From positions 1 to 6,533 of the forward strand of contig WLMD01000089.1 of NCBI GenBank assembly GCA_009700405.1: a stretch of 6,533 nt of DNA, written 5' to 3'. The notes beneath the pieces were generated by a model. It searched no databases and was not told the origin of the DNA. It worked only from the letters and a program-made list of their open reading frames with translations. The position numbers and the translations under genes were made by a program. Every line of letters starts with the position of its first letter. The first letter of the stretch is position 1. Source of the stretch: Actinomycetota bacterium (GTDB lineage: Bacteria; Actinomycetota; Actinomycetes; Nanopelagicales; Nanopelagicaceae). Shown here in pieces: positions 1-5,926 of this stretch.

Positions 1-281
<281 letters not shown>

Positions 282-371
282 AAGTTTTTATCTGGCGTAC
301 AGACATATTAAACAACTGACGTTATTCTTTTTTGTCTTTACCAAAGGAAATCAACGGGTATAGCTAATTAA

Positions 372-391
372 CCCACCAGCAAGCTGATGGG
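372..391 (-). other. rRNA leader hairpin with CUUG tetraloop, resembling a 16S segment
   Basis: On the minus strand, CCCATCAG and CTGGTGGG flank a CTTG loop, giving an 8-bp stem with one U·G pair. A T-rich TTAATT follows, so it looks superficially like a weak terminator, but its place inside an rRNA leader argues against that role. Plus-strand 366-392 matches 24-50, inside the 16S gene, at 21 of 27 positions. The hairpin is seen directly; its role is unknown. Confidence 0.6.
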
Positions 392-401
392 GTGTTTCGC
401 C

Positions 402-418
402 ATACCTCATTGAGGTAT
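402..418. repeat. 17-bp perfect inverted repeat in rRNA leader
   Basis: ATACCTCA and TGAGGTAT are exact reverse complements around a single central base. In RNA the arms could form a 6-bp stem (AUACCU/AGGUAU) with a five-base loop. In DNA the repeat has the form of a dimer-binding operator. It sits more than 270 nt downstream of P1, so an RNA structural or processing role is more likely. The symmetry is directly visible; the function is inferred. Confidence 0.55.
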
Positions 419-443
419 TACTTCGTGGTCTCTCATTTCTATG

Positions 444-465
444 CTGAAAACCCGAAAGTTTCCAG
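444..465 (-). other. rRNA leader hairpin, 8-bp stem
   Basis: On the minus strand, CTGGAAAC and GTTTTCAG pair over eight positions with one G·U wobble, enclosing the hexaloop UUUCGG. The stem has no U-tract after it, so it is not an intrinsic terminator. It lies between the boxA element and the 16S gene and is most simply a structural element of the pre-rRNA leader. Confidence 0.5.
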
Positions 466-500
466 ACATGCGAAAAGGAGCCACATTGGCATTGACTTAT

Positions 501-523
501 GGCACGCTGTTGAGTTCTCAAGG
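501..523 (-). promoter_or_regulatory. boxA-type antitermination element of the rRNA leader
   Basis: The minus strand carries TTGAGAACTCAACAGCGTG with a short flank. From memory, nearly this string (TTGAGAACTCAAYAGYGTG) is the conserved boxA region of mycobacterial and streptomycete rRNA leaders, where Nus factors load onto RNA polymerase to prevent premature termination. TTGAG and CTCAA also form a near-palindrome around two A residues. Its position between the promoter and the 16S fits. The motif match is strong; the Nus-factor role here is inferred from those relatives. Confidence 0.72.
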
Positions 524-542
524 TACGGATGCGCACTGCTTC

Positions 543-558
543 TGGAGATCGCTCTCCA
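543..558 (-). promoter_or_regulatory. boxB-like hairpin with GNRA tetraloop
   Basis: On the minus strand, TGGAGA and TCTCCA form a perfect 6-bp stem closed by the loop GCGA, a GNRA tetraloop. It lies about 20 nt upstream of the boxA element in the transcript, matching the boxB-then-boxA order of known nut and rRNA antitermination sites. The hairpin is seen directly; calling it boxB is an inference from its position and loop type. Confidence 0.5.
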
Positions 559-577
559 TTTTCAGGGCAGACTGACA

Positions 578-607
578 AATCTAGTGCAAAGGCGCTTATG
601 CGGTCAA
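578..607 (-). promoter_or_regulatory. possible second rRNA promoter (P2)
   Basis: On the minus strand, TTGACC (607-602) and TAGATT (583-578) are separated by 18 bp, a fair match to a housekeeping sigma promoter. It would start transcription near 571, upstream of boxB and boxA, so transcripts from either promoter would carry the antitermination site. Tandem rRNA promoters are common. The -10 is weaker than that of P1 and the spacer is 1 bp longer than ideal, so this is tentative. Confidence 0.4.
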
Positions 608-612
608 ACCGC
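600..612. repeat. short inverted repeat overlapping the putative P2 -35
   Basis: GCGGT and ACCGC are exact inverted arms around CAA on the plus strand. The -35 hexamer of the putative P2 lies within this repeat. It may be a small leader hairpin in P1 transcripts or a protein-binding site at P2. It is short enough to arise by chance. Confidence 0.35.
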
Positions 613-694
613 CTAGAACCACTTACTTTTCGATCTGGCAAGAATTTGCCTACTGTCCGGCCGAGAAAGCGTCCGGTACACAGCAAGGAGCGTA

Positions 695-723
695 ACTATA
701 GGCCCAGCGTGGGTGAGCGTCAA
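695..723 (-). promoter_or_regulatory. main rRNA operon promoter (P1)
   Basis: On the minus strand, TTGACG (723-718) and TATAGT (700-695) are separated by exactly 17 bp. This is a near-consensus housekeeping sigma factor promoter pointing at the 16S gene, with an expected start near 688. The -35 begins only 39 bases after the tyrS stop. It is the best promoter-like match I could see in the window, as expected for a strong rRNA promoter. No clear A-tract UP element is visible upstream. Confidence 0.78.
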
Positions 724-762
724 ATCGGGGCAGCAAATCGAGAAAACCCTTATAAATCAAGG

Positions 763-2031
763 TTATTTGAGGTACTCCACGGCCACTAAATCCCGCTTTC
801 CCTTTCGGAGGACAGCAAATCGACCAAAAAGGAAGTCTTTTTGAGCCGGAGCGAACTCCTCCCCCTCGATTTTGGCGTTATTGAGATATGCGCCACCTTC
901 TTTGACCACTCTGCGAGCTGCTGATTTGGAATCAACCACCCCAGAGGCCGCTACTAAGTCAACCCATGTCGGAATTTCATCGAACGATGTGATGGTTGTT
1001 CGTGGAAGTTCGGCCAATGCGCTTTCTAGCGTTACTTCATCAAGTTCTGAAAGTTCACCCTGTCCAAATAATGCGCGTGATGCTGCTTCTACTCTTTCGC
1101 AAATCTGCGCGCTATGAACTAACGAAGTTAGTTCGCGTGCAAGTGCGCGATGGGCAGTACGTGCACCAGGATTTTCATTATGCGAAACTTCTAGTGCGTT
1201 AATTTCATCATGAGAAAGAAAAGAAAAAACTTTAAGAAAATTAATTACATCGCGATCTTCGGTTGCTAACCAATATTGAAAAAACGCATATGGAGAAGTC
1301 ATGGTTGCATCGAGCCAGACACTTCCGCCAGCAGTTTTACCAAATTTAGTTCCGTCAGCTTTAGCAAGCAATGGAACAGTTAATGCATGCCCACTTCCGC
1401 CTTCAACGCGACGAATTAGATCAAGTCCCGCAACAATATTTCCCCACTGATCAGAACCACCTAACTGAAGTGTGCAGCCAAATCGTCTAAATAACTCAAG
1501 GAAATCAAGGGATTGCAGCACTTGATAGGAGAACTCTGTATAAGAAATTCCCCCTGCTTCTAGTCGTGACGAAACAGAATCCTTGGCAAGCATTTGATTC
1601 ACGCTGAAATGTTTTCCGATATCGCGCAAGAACTCAATCGCAGATAAAGGAGATGTCCAATCAAGGTTGTTTACAACTCTTGCTGGATTATCTTTTGCAT
1701 CAAAATCCAAATACTTTGATACTTGAAGTCGTATTCGAGAAACCCACTCTTCAACAACTTCTTCGGTATTGAGAACTCGCTCTTCATTCTTACCACTTGG
1801 ATCGCCCACTAATCCCGTAGCACCTCCAACAAGTGCAATCGGATGATGGCCTTGCAATTGAAAACGTCGCAAGATCAATAAGACAACCAAGTTGCCAACA
1901 TGCAAACTCGGCGCTGTTGGATCAAAACCAATATACAAAGTTATTGGCTTTGAAAGTGCCTCTTTTAAGGCCTTTTCATCTGTACTTTGTGCGAGCAGTC
2001 CGCGCCATCGAAGGTCTTCGAGAAGATTCAT
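763..2031 (-). CDS. tyrS: tyrosyl-tRNA synthetase
   Basis: This class I aminoacyl-tRNA synthetase of 422 residues, a normal bacterial length, activates tyrosine with ATP and charges tRNA-Tyr in the cytoplasm. Visible features are YIGFDPTAPSLHVGN (residues 33-47), with Tyr33 in the tyrosine pocket and HVGN as the HIGH signature; YQVLQ (169-173); GGSDQWGN (191-198); and KFGKT (229-233) as the KMSKS signature. The C-terminal S4-like RNA-binding domain spans about 350-415. The ATG at 2031 is chosen because it starts MNLLEDLRWRGL, typical of the family, and overlaps the argH stop as ATGA. An upstream ATG at 2076 would add 15 residues lying inside argH. The Shine-Dalgarno match is weak (a GGG-containing stretch), so coupling to argH translation is likely. 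No T-box or attenuator can precede it. Confidence 0.97.
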   Translation of the reverse strand: MNLLEDLRWRGLLAQSTDEKALKEALSKPITLYIGFDPTAPSLHVGNLVVLLILRRFQLQGHHPIALVGGATGLVGDPSGKNEERVLNTEEVVEEWVSRIRLQVSKYLDFDAKDNPARVVNNLDWTSPLSAIEFLRDIGKHFSVNQMLAKDSVSSRLEAGGISYTEFSYQVLQSLDFLELFRRFGCTLQLGGSDQWGNIVAGLDLIRRVEGGSGHALTVPLLAKADGTKFGKTAGGSVWLDATMTSPYAFFQYWLATEDRDVINFLKVFSFLSHDEINALEVSHNENPGARTAHRALARELTSLVHSAQICERVEAASRALFGQGELSELDEVTLESALAELPRTTITSFDEIPTWVDLVAASGVVDSKSAARRVVKEGGAYLNNAKIEGEEFAPAQKDFLFGRFAVLRKGKRDLVAVEYLK

Positions 2032-3455
2032 GCACCCATCATGCCCGAAAAGCGCTTGCTCTCGTTGGTAATCCAAGTCGAGTTAATTGAAATATTGCCG
2101 CGTAAAGTGGATATCTGAAGAGCGACCTCGCTCGGTGCGGTGCCACCGAAAGTGCCCCTAGATTTCAGGGCTCCATCGACAGTCAGCACCTCACGTACAT
2201 CGGATTTCAATGACGGATGAATTGCGGCAAATTCTCCATCTGAGAGCTCGTGTAATTGCTTACCTGTGGACTCACATAGATGAACGACGGCACCTGCGGC
2301 CTCATGCGCCTGCGCAAATGGAATTCCTGCCCGTACCAAGTAGTCAGCAATTTCTGTGGCCAAAGAGAAACCTGTTGGCGCTGCTGCTGCCATTTTTTCG
2401 CGATTGAAATGAGTCGTTGCAACCATGCCAGTAAAAGCCGGAAGAACTAGATCTAGAGTGTCCAGAGAATCAAAGAGCGGCTCTTTATCTTCTTGAAGAT
2501 CTCTGTTGTAGGCAAAGGGTAAACCTTTGAGCATTGTTAATACACCGGTGAGATTTCCAACTAATCGACCTGCCTTGCCACGAGCGAGCTCAGCAATATC
2601 AGGGTTCTTCTTCTGCGGCATGATCGACGAACCAGTTGCATATGCATCGTCGATCTTTGCCCAACCAAACTCTGTACTTGCCCACAAGCACCACTCTTCG
2701 CCCATCCGAGACAGGTGTAAACCAATCATCGCAAGAATAAAGAGCGCCTCGGCAACAAAATCACGATCACTTACAGCGTCGATACTGTTGGGAATTGCTC
2801 CCGCGAAACCCAAATCAGTCGCGCTACTTAAAGGATCCAAGCTCAAAGAAGATCCCGCTAGCGCACCTGCACCCAATGGAGAAAGTGACGTTCGAGCAAA
2901 CCAATCTTGTATCCGATCTACATCACGCTGGAGTGCGTGAGCGTGTTTTGCTAATTCGTGGCCAAAGGAAACCGGTTGCGCATGTTGCATATGAGTAAAT
3001 CCTGGTGCTGGTGCATCAATATATTCAGAGGCCTTCACAAGGATTGCATTCTGCAAGTCAATGACGCTCTGCCCTAAATGCAACATGTGGTCTATTGCAT
3101 ATAAACGCAAATCCGTTGCTACCTGATCATTACGAGAGCGTCCTGCACGAAGAGCTCCCCCAACGGATCCGAGTTTGAGCATTAAGCCACGCTCTAACGC
3201 ACTGTGTACATCTTCATCTTCCGGAATCGGAGCGAAAGTGCCAAGGGCTACTTCTTCTTGCAACTCTTTCAGCGCTCCACGAATCGCATTGGCATCTGTA
3301 GGTTGTAAAAGTTTCGCCTTCTCTAGAACAGAGAGATGAGCAAGAGATGAACGCAAATCATATGGAGCTAAACGCCAATCAAAATCGATGCTACGTGAGA
3401 GAGCAAATACAGCCTCCGCCGGATTACTAGTAAACCTTCCTCCCCAGAGTGCCAT
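2028..3455 (-). CDS. argH: argininosuccinate lyase
   Basis: The protein catalyses the last step of arginine synthesis, splitting argininosuccinate into arginine and fumarate. It has 475 residues, the usual length for this homotetrameric fumarase/aspartase-superfamily enzyme. Motifs in order are the N-terminal MALWGGRF; SRNDQV (107-112); THMQHAQP (154-161), containing the conserved His; and the superfamily signature GSSIMPQKKNPD (275-286), whose loop serine is the catalytic base in characterised relatives. The ATG at 3455 follows the argR stop by 2 nt with no strong Shine-Dalgarno, so it probably depends on coupling to argR. Its stop overlaps the tyrS start. argG, normally next to argH in actinobacterial arg clusters, is not upstream of it here, so argininosuccinate synthase must be encoded elsewhere if the pathway is complete. 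Confidence 0.97.
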   Translation of the reverse strand: MALWGGRFTSNPAEAVFALSRSIDFDWRLAPYDLRSSLAHLSVLEKAKLLQPTDANAIRGALKELQEEVALGTFAPIPEDEDVHSALERGLMLKLGSVGGALRAGRSRNDQVATDLRLYAIDHMLHLGQSVIDLQNAILVKASEYIDAPAPGFTHMQHAQPVSFGHELAKHAHALQRDVDRIQDWFARTSLSPLGAGALAGSSLSLDPLSSATDLGFAGAIPNSIDAVSDRDFVAEALFILAMIGLHLSRMGEEWCLWASTEFGWAKIDDAYATGSSIMPQKKNPDIAELARGKAGRLVGNLTGVLTMLKGLPFAYNRDLQEDKEPLFDSLDTLDLVLPAFTGMVATTHFNREKMAAAAPTGFSLATEIADYLVRAGIPFAQAHEAAGAVVHLCESTGKQLHELSDGEFAAIHPSLKSDVREVLTVDGALKSRGTFGGTAPSEVALQISTLRGNISINSTWITNESKRFSGMMGA

Positions 3456-3457
3456 AA

Positions 3458-3955
3458 CTATTTCTTAGCCTTTCTCGACGATACTTTTGAAGGTGCTGTT
3501 GAAGTTGAAGTAGATGGTTGTGCGATACCAAGCAATTCTTTCGCTAAAGAAGCACCACCATCGCTTTTCTTGGAAATTACCAAGACCGTGTCGTCACCAG
3601 CAATTGTTCCAATGACGTTAATAAATGCCCCAATACCTGAACCTCGGTCCAATGCACTTGCCAATAATTGCGCTCCACCCGGCGGAGTCTTCACTACTGC
3701 CATATTTGCGCTTGATTCAACAGACAATATTAGTTCGGAGGGAAATGAATGTTCGCGAGGCAACAAGTAGGTCGCTACACCATCACTCCTACGGCCACGG
3801 AGCGCCCCAATCTCTTCAAGGTCCCTACTAGCAGTGGCTTGGGTTACTAAGAATCCTGCCTTACCTAGGAGGTGTACTAAATCCGATTGGGAATGCACCT
3901 GTCCTTTTTCGACAAGAGAAATCACGACCGATTTTCTTGATTGAGAACTAGACAT
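3458..3955 (-). CDS. argR: arginine repressor ArgR
   Basis: This is an arginine-responsive transcription regulator that forms hexamers and binds ARG boxes. From the ATG at 3955 it has 165 residues. An N-terminal winged helix-turn-helix covers about 5-65, with recognition helix TQATASRDL (38-46). The C-terminal oligomerisation and arginine-binding domain covers about 78-146, with the arginine-contacting GTIAGDDT (116-123). An earlier ATG at 4012 would add 19 residues inside argD and is rejected, because AGGAGGT lies 5 nt before the ATG at 3955 and the family domain begins right after it. The start overlaps the argD stop by 8 bp. A Ser/Thr/Lys-rich tail (about 147-165) looks disordered. Being in the operon, it is probably autoregulated through a site upstream of the window, which is not visible. 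Confidence 0.95.
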   Translation of the reverse strand: MSSSQSRKSVVISLVEKGQVHSQSDLVHLLGKAGFLVTQATASRDLEEIGALRGRRSDGVATYLLPREHSFPSELILSVESSANMAVVKTPPGGAQLLASALDRGSGIGAFINVIGTIAGDDTVLVISKKSDGGASLAKELLGIAQPSTSTSTAPSKVSSRKAKK

Positions 3956-5129
3956 AACTAACCTCCTGCATAACCTTAGTAAAGACGGAGAGAAATTTAG
4001 AAATTTGAGCATCGCTGACAGTGAGCGCAGGAGCGATACGAATTACTGAATCAGTTGCAGCATTGACCAAGACTCCCCGGTCCTGCAATAACTCTTGTAC
4101 GTGCACCGCATCGGGATGTTCAAGGACAATGCCAATGAGCAGTCCTTCACCGCGAACTTCCAAAACTCCATCGCACGTAGAAAGAACCTTCTTTATCCGC
4201 GCTCCTTTTTTCTTAACCTTGGGTAACAACTTCTCCTTACGAATTACTTTTATGACTGCAAGAGCGCTTGCGCACGCCACCGGATTTCCGCCGAAAGTGG
4301 ATCCATGATCCCCTGGTGCGAATAACTTTCCAGCCTTACCAATAGCAATCATCGCTCCGATAGGAAGTCCACCGCCTAGACCTTTTGCCAGAGTGATTAC
4401 ATCAGGTGTAATGCCTTCTTGTTCAAATCCAAACCACTCACCCGTCCGACCCACACCAGTTTGAACTGCGTCAACAACCATTAGCGCACCGTGCTTGGTG
4501 CACAGTTTACGAATTGTTTTTAAGTAGCCTTTAGGAGGAACGACAACACCGGCTTCACCCATTATTGGTTCGACTATCACCATTGCAGTGTCGCCATCGA
4601 TAGCTTGAGTAATGGACTCGATGTCTCCGTAAGGAACATGAACTACCTCTGAGAGCAATGGAGTAAAAGGATCACGTTTCTTTGGCTGACCCGTTAGCGA
4701 GAGCGCCCCCATAGTTCGACCATGAAAGGCTCCCTGAGTTGCCACAACGCGCGTCTTGCCTAACTTGCGCGAAAGTTTCAGCGCTGCTTCATTAGCTTCG
4801 GCACCTGAGTTGCAAAAGAAAACTCGAGCACTTTTCTCCCCAACCATCTCTTGAAGAGCTTGGGCAAGATCAATCACACCTGGATGCATGTAGAAATTAC
4901 TCACGTGACCTAGAGTCTTAATTTGCTTGCTAACCGCGGTTACTACTGCAGGATGCGCCTGTCCTAGAACGCTTGTCGCGATTCCGCCGAGGAAATCAAG
5001 ATACTTCTTACCATCAACATCTGTAAGGATCGAACCTTTACCAGATGCAATCGCAAGTGAGGGAACTCCGTAATTTGATTGGAGTGAACTACTCCAGCGT
5101 TCTGCATATTTCTTTGATTTATCACTCAT
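3948..5129 (-). CDS. argD: acetylornithine aminotransferase
   Basis: This PLP-dependent class III aminotransferase of 393 residues, a typical length, converts N-acetylglutamate semialdehyde to N-acetylornithine using glutamate. Visible motifs are NSGAEANEAALKL (107-119), binding the PLP phosphate; FHGRTMGAL (135-143); EPIMGEAGV (187-195), with the conserved Glu192; VVDAVQTGVGRTG (218-230), with PLP-ring Asp220; TLAKGLGGGLPIGA (246-259), with Schiff-base Lys249; and STFGGNPVACASAL (277-290). The residue after Asp220 is Ala where I expect Glu in nearly all relatives. The ATG at 5129 overlaps the argB stop as ATGA, with GGTGG as a moderate Shine-Dalgarno. argF, which follows argD in many actinobacteria, is absent, and argD runs directly into argR. 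Activity on succinyl-diaminopimelate is possible in this family, but the context favours arginine synthesis. Confidence 0.96.
   Translation of the reverse strand: MSDKSKKYAERWSSSLQSNYGVPSLAIASGKGSILTDVDGKKYLDFLGGIATSVLGQAHPAVVTAVSKQIKTLGHVSNFYMHPGVIDLAQALQEMVGEKSARVFFCNSGAEANEAALKLSRKLGKTRVVATQGAFHGRTMGALSLTGQPKKRDPFTPLLSEVVHVPYGDIESITQAIDGDTAMVIVEPIMGEAGVVVPPKGYLKTIRKLCTKHGALMVVDAVQTGVGRTGEWFGFEQEGITPDVITLAKGLGGGLPIGAMIAIGKAGKLFAPGDHGSTFGGNPVACASALAVIKVIRKEKLLPKVKKKGARIKKVLSTCDGVLEVRGEGLLIGIVLEHPDAVHVQELLQDRGVLVNAATDSVIRIAPALTVSDAQISKFLSVFTKVMQEVSYV
3961..3967 (-). promoter_or_regulatory. strong ribosome binding site that fixes the argR start
   Basis: AGGAGGT on the minus strand, with 5 nt before the ATG at 3955, is the best Shine-Dalgarno match in the operon. 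It lies within the last codons of argD. It decides between the short argR start and the longer open frame beginning at 4012, and it implies that argR is translated efficiently on its own as well as by coupling. Confidence 0.85.
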
Positions 5130-5926
5130 CGAGTAACCACCGTTCCGCCAAACCCGCGCAATGCAAGGGAAAAAGCCTCCGGGTCTTTGCCATCTATTAC
5201 CCGCACACTTGCTGCGCCCAACGCGATTGCGTTTAATGTGGCTAAGACTTTAGGTGCCATGCCTTCTGCAAATTCATTCTTTATAAGATTGAGTTCGTTG
5301 TAGGTAATTGTTGATATGAACGATGAAGTCTCTGGCCAATTACGATAAATACCTGGAACATCAGTCATGATAATCAATGAGTCCGCTCCCAGGGCCCCTG
5401 CAATTGCCCCCGCGGCCAAATCTGCATTCACATTAAGACCCGATTTAGAGATTTCATCTGAATCGTCACCCTCTACAGCGATTGGAGAAATCACCGGCAC
5501 GAAGCCCGATGCAAGAAGTGAGGTGAGCAAAGAAGTATCCACGCGAATGACTTCTCCCACTTGACCAAGGTCAGCTGGAGTTCCGTCTACCAATTCAGTC
5601 AACTTCTGAGCAACTAGTAGTCCGCCGTCGCGTCCAGTAATTCCGACCGCGTTTATTCCAGCCTTGCGCAGTTGTGCAACGACATCTCGTAGAACGCTCC
5701 CACTGAGAACACTTTGAACAACTCTGAACGCCTCTGGAGAAGTCACTCGGAAGCCACCTAGAAATGAGGATTCAATCCCAGATAGTGCGAGAGCTTCGTT
5801 TATCTGTGGCCCGCCACCATGAATAATGACGCACTCTTGTCCAATATCCAGCACCGCTTGAACCGCTTCAGCAAAGAGTCCATCAACATCCGTCATGGCA
5901 TTTCCGCCGAATTTAATGACGATCAT
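5126..5926 (-). CDS. argB: acetylglutamate kinase (short form without arginine-sensing elements)
   Basis: This is an amino acid kinase family enzyme of 266 residues that phosphorylates N-acetylglutamate with ATP, the second step of arginine synthesis. Motifs are IKFGGNAM (4-11), with catalytic Lys5; HGGGPQIN (36-43); Arg60 in GFRVT, for the substrate; NVNADLAA (165-172), with catalytic Asp169; TDVPGIY (188-194); and EGMAPK (221-226), with Lys226. The protein starts directly at the first beta strand. An in-frame TGA at 5950-5948, eight codons upstream, rules out a longer N-terminus. Arginine-inhibited relatives, including those of other actinobacteria such as Corynebacterium (about 294 residues from memory), carry an extra N-terminal helix and a C-terminal H-ALLLE-type signature; neither is present. 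The ATG overlaps the argJ stop as ATGA. The Shine-Dalgarno is weak. Confidence 0.95.
   Translation of the reverse strand: MIVIKFGGNAMTDVDGLFAEAVQAVLDIGQECVIIHGGGPQINEALALSGIESSFLGGFRVTSPEAFRVVQSVLSGSVLRDVVAQLRKAGINAVGITGRDGGLLVAQKLTELVDGTPADLGQVGEVIRVDTSLLTSLLASGFVPVISPIAVEGDDSDEISKSGLNVNADLAAGAIAGALGADSLIIMTDVPGIYRNWPETSSFISTITYNELNLIKNEFAEGMAPKVLATLNAIALGAASVRVIDGKDPEAFSLALRGFGGTVVTR

Larger units (their letters stand above)
282..688 (-). other. rRNA operon leader (5' external transcribed spacer)
   Basis: This is the stretch between the predicted P1 transcription start (near 688) and the 16S 5' end. The open frames on both strands here show no recognisable protein, no good ribosome binding site and atypical composition, so I read it as non-coding precursor RNA. 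In transcription order it holds a small hairpin overlapping a possible second promoter, a GNRA-loop hairpin, the boxA-like element, three more hairpins or palindromes, and an A/U-rich stretch (about 368-282) next to the 16S. Such leaders carry antitermination signals and the 5' half of the RNase III processing stem. The 3' partner of that stem is outside the window, so the cleavage site cannot be placed. Confidence 0.8.

Noticed and set aside
366..391. Leader hairpin at 372-391 with TTAATT as a terminator
   Set aside because: The T-run is interrupted and the hairpin lies inside an rRNA leader, downstream of an antitermination site. A structural role is more likely.
738..764. Intrinsic terminator of tyrS
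   Set aside because: The stem is short, A/T-rich and bulged, it overlaps the stop codon, and the T-run is only four bases. It is too weak to call.
351..789. Open frames on both strands in the tyrS-16S gap (351-686 minus, 392-616 plus, 529-789 plus)
   Set aside because: They overlap the rRNA promoter, boxA and leader hairpins, have no recognisable domain or good ribosome binding site, and have unprotein-like composition.
2032..2076. Upstream ATG giving tyrS 15 extra residues
   Set aside because: The extension lies entirely inside argH and does not resemble the TyrS N-terminus. The ATG at 2031 gives the ATGA coupling and normal family length.
2527..2940. 137-codon plus-strand frame opposite argH
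   Set aside because: It is antisense to a well-conserved argH segment including the GSSIMPQKKNPD motif, with no family resemblance. It is a shadow of the coding strand.
3956..4012. Upstream ATG giving argR 19 extra residues
   Set aside because: The extension is argD sequence in another frame. A strong AGGAGGT sits before the ATG at 3955.
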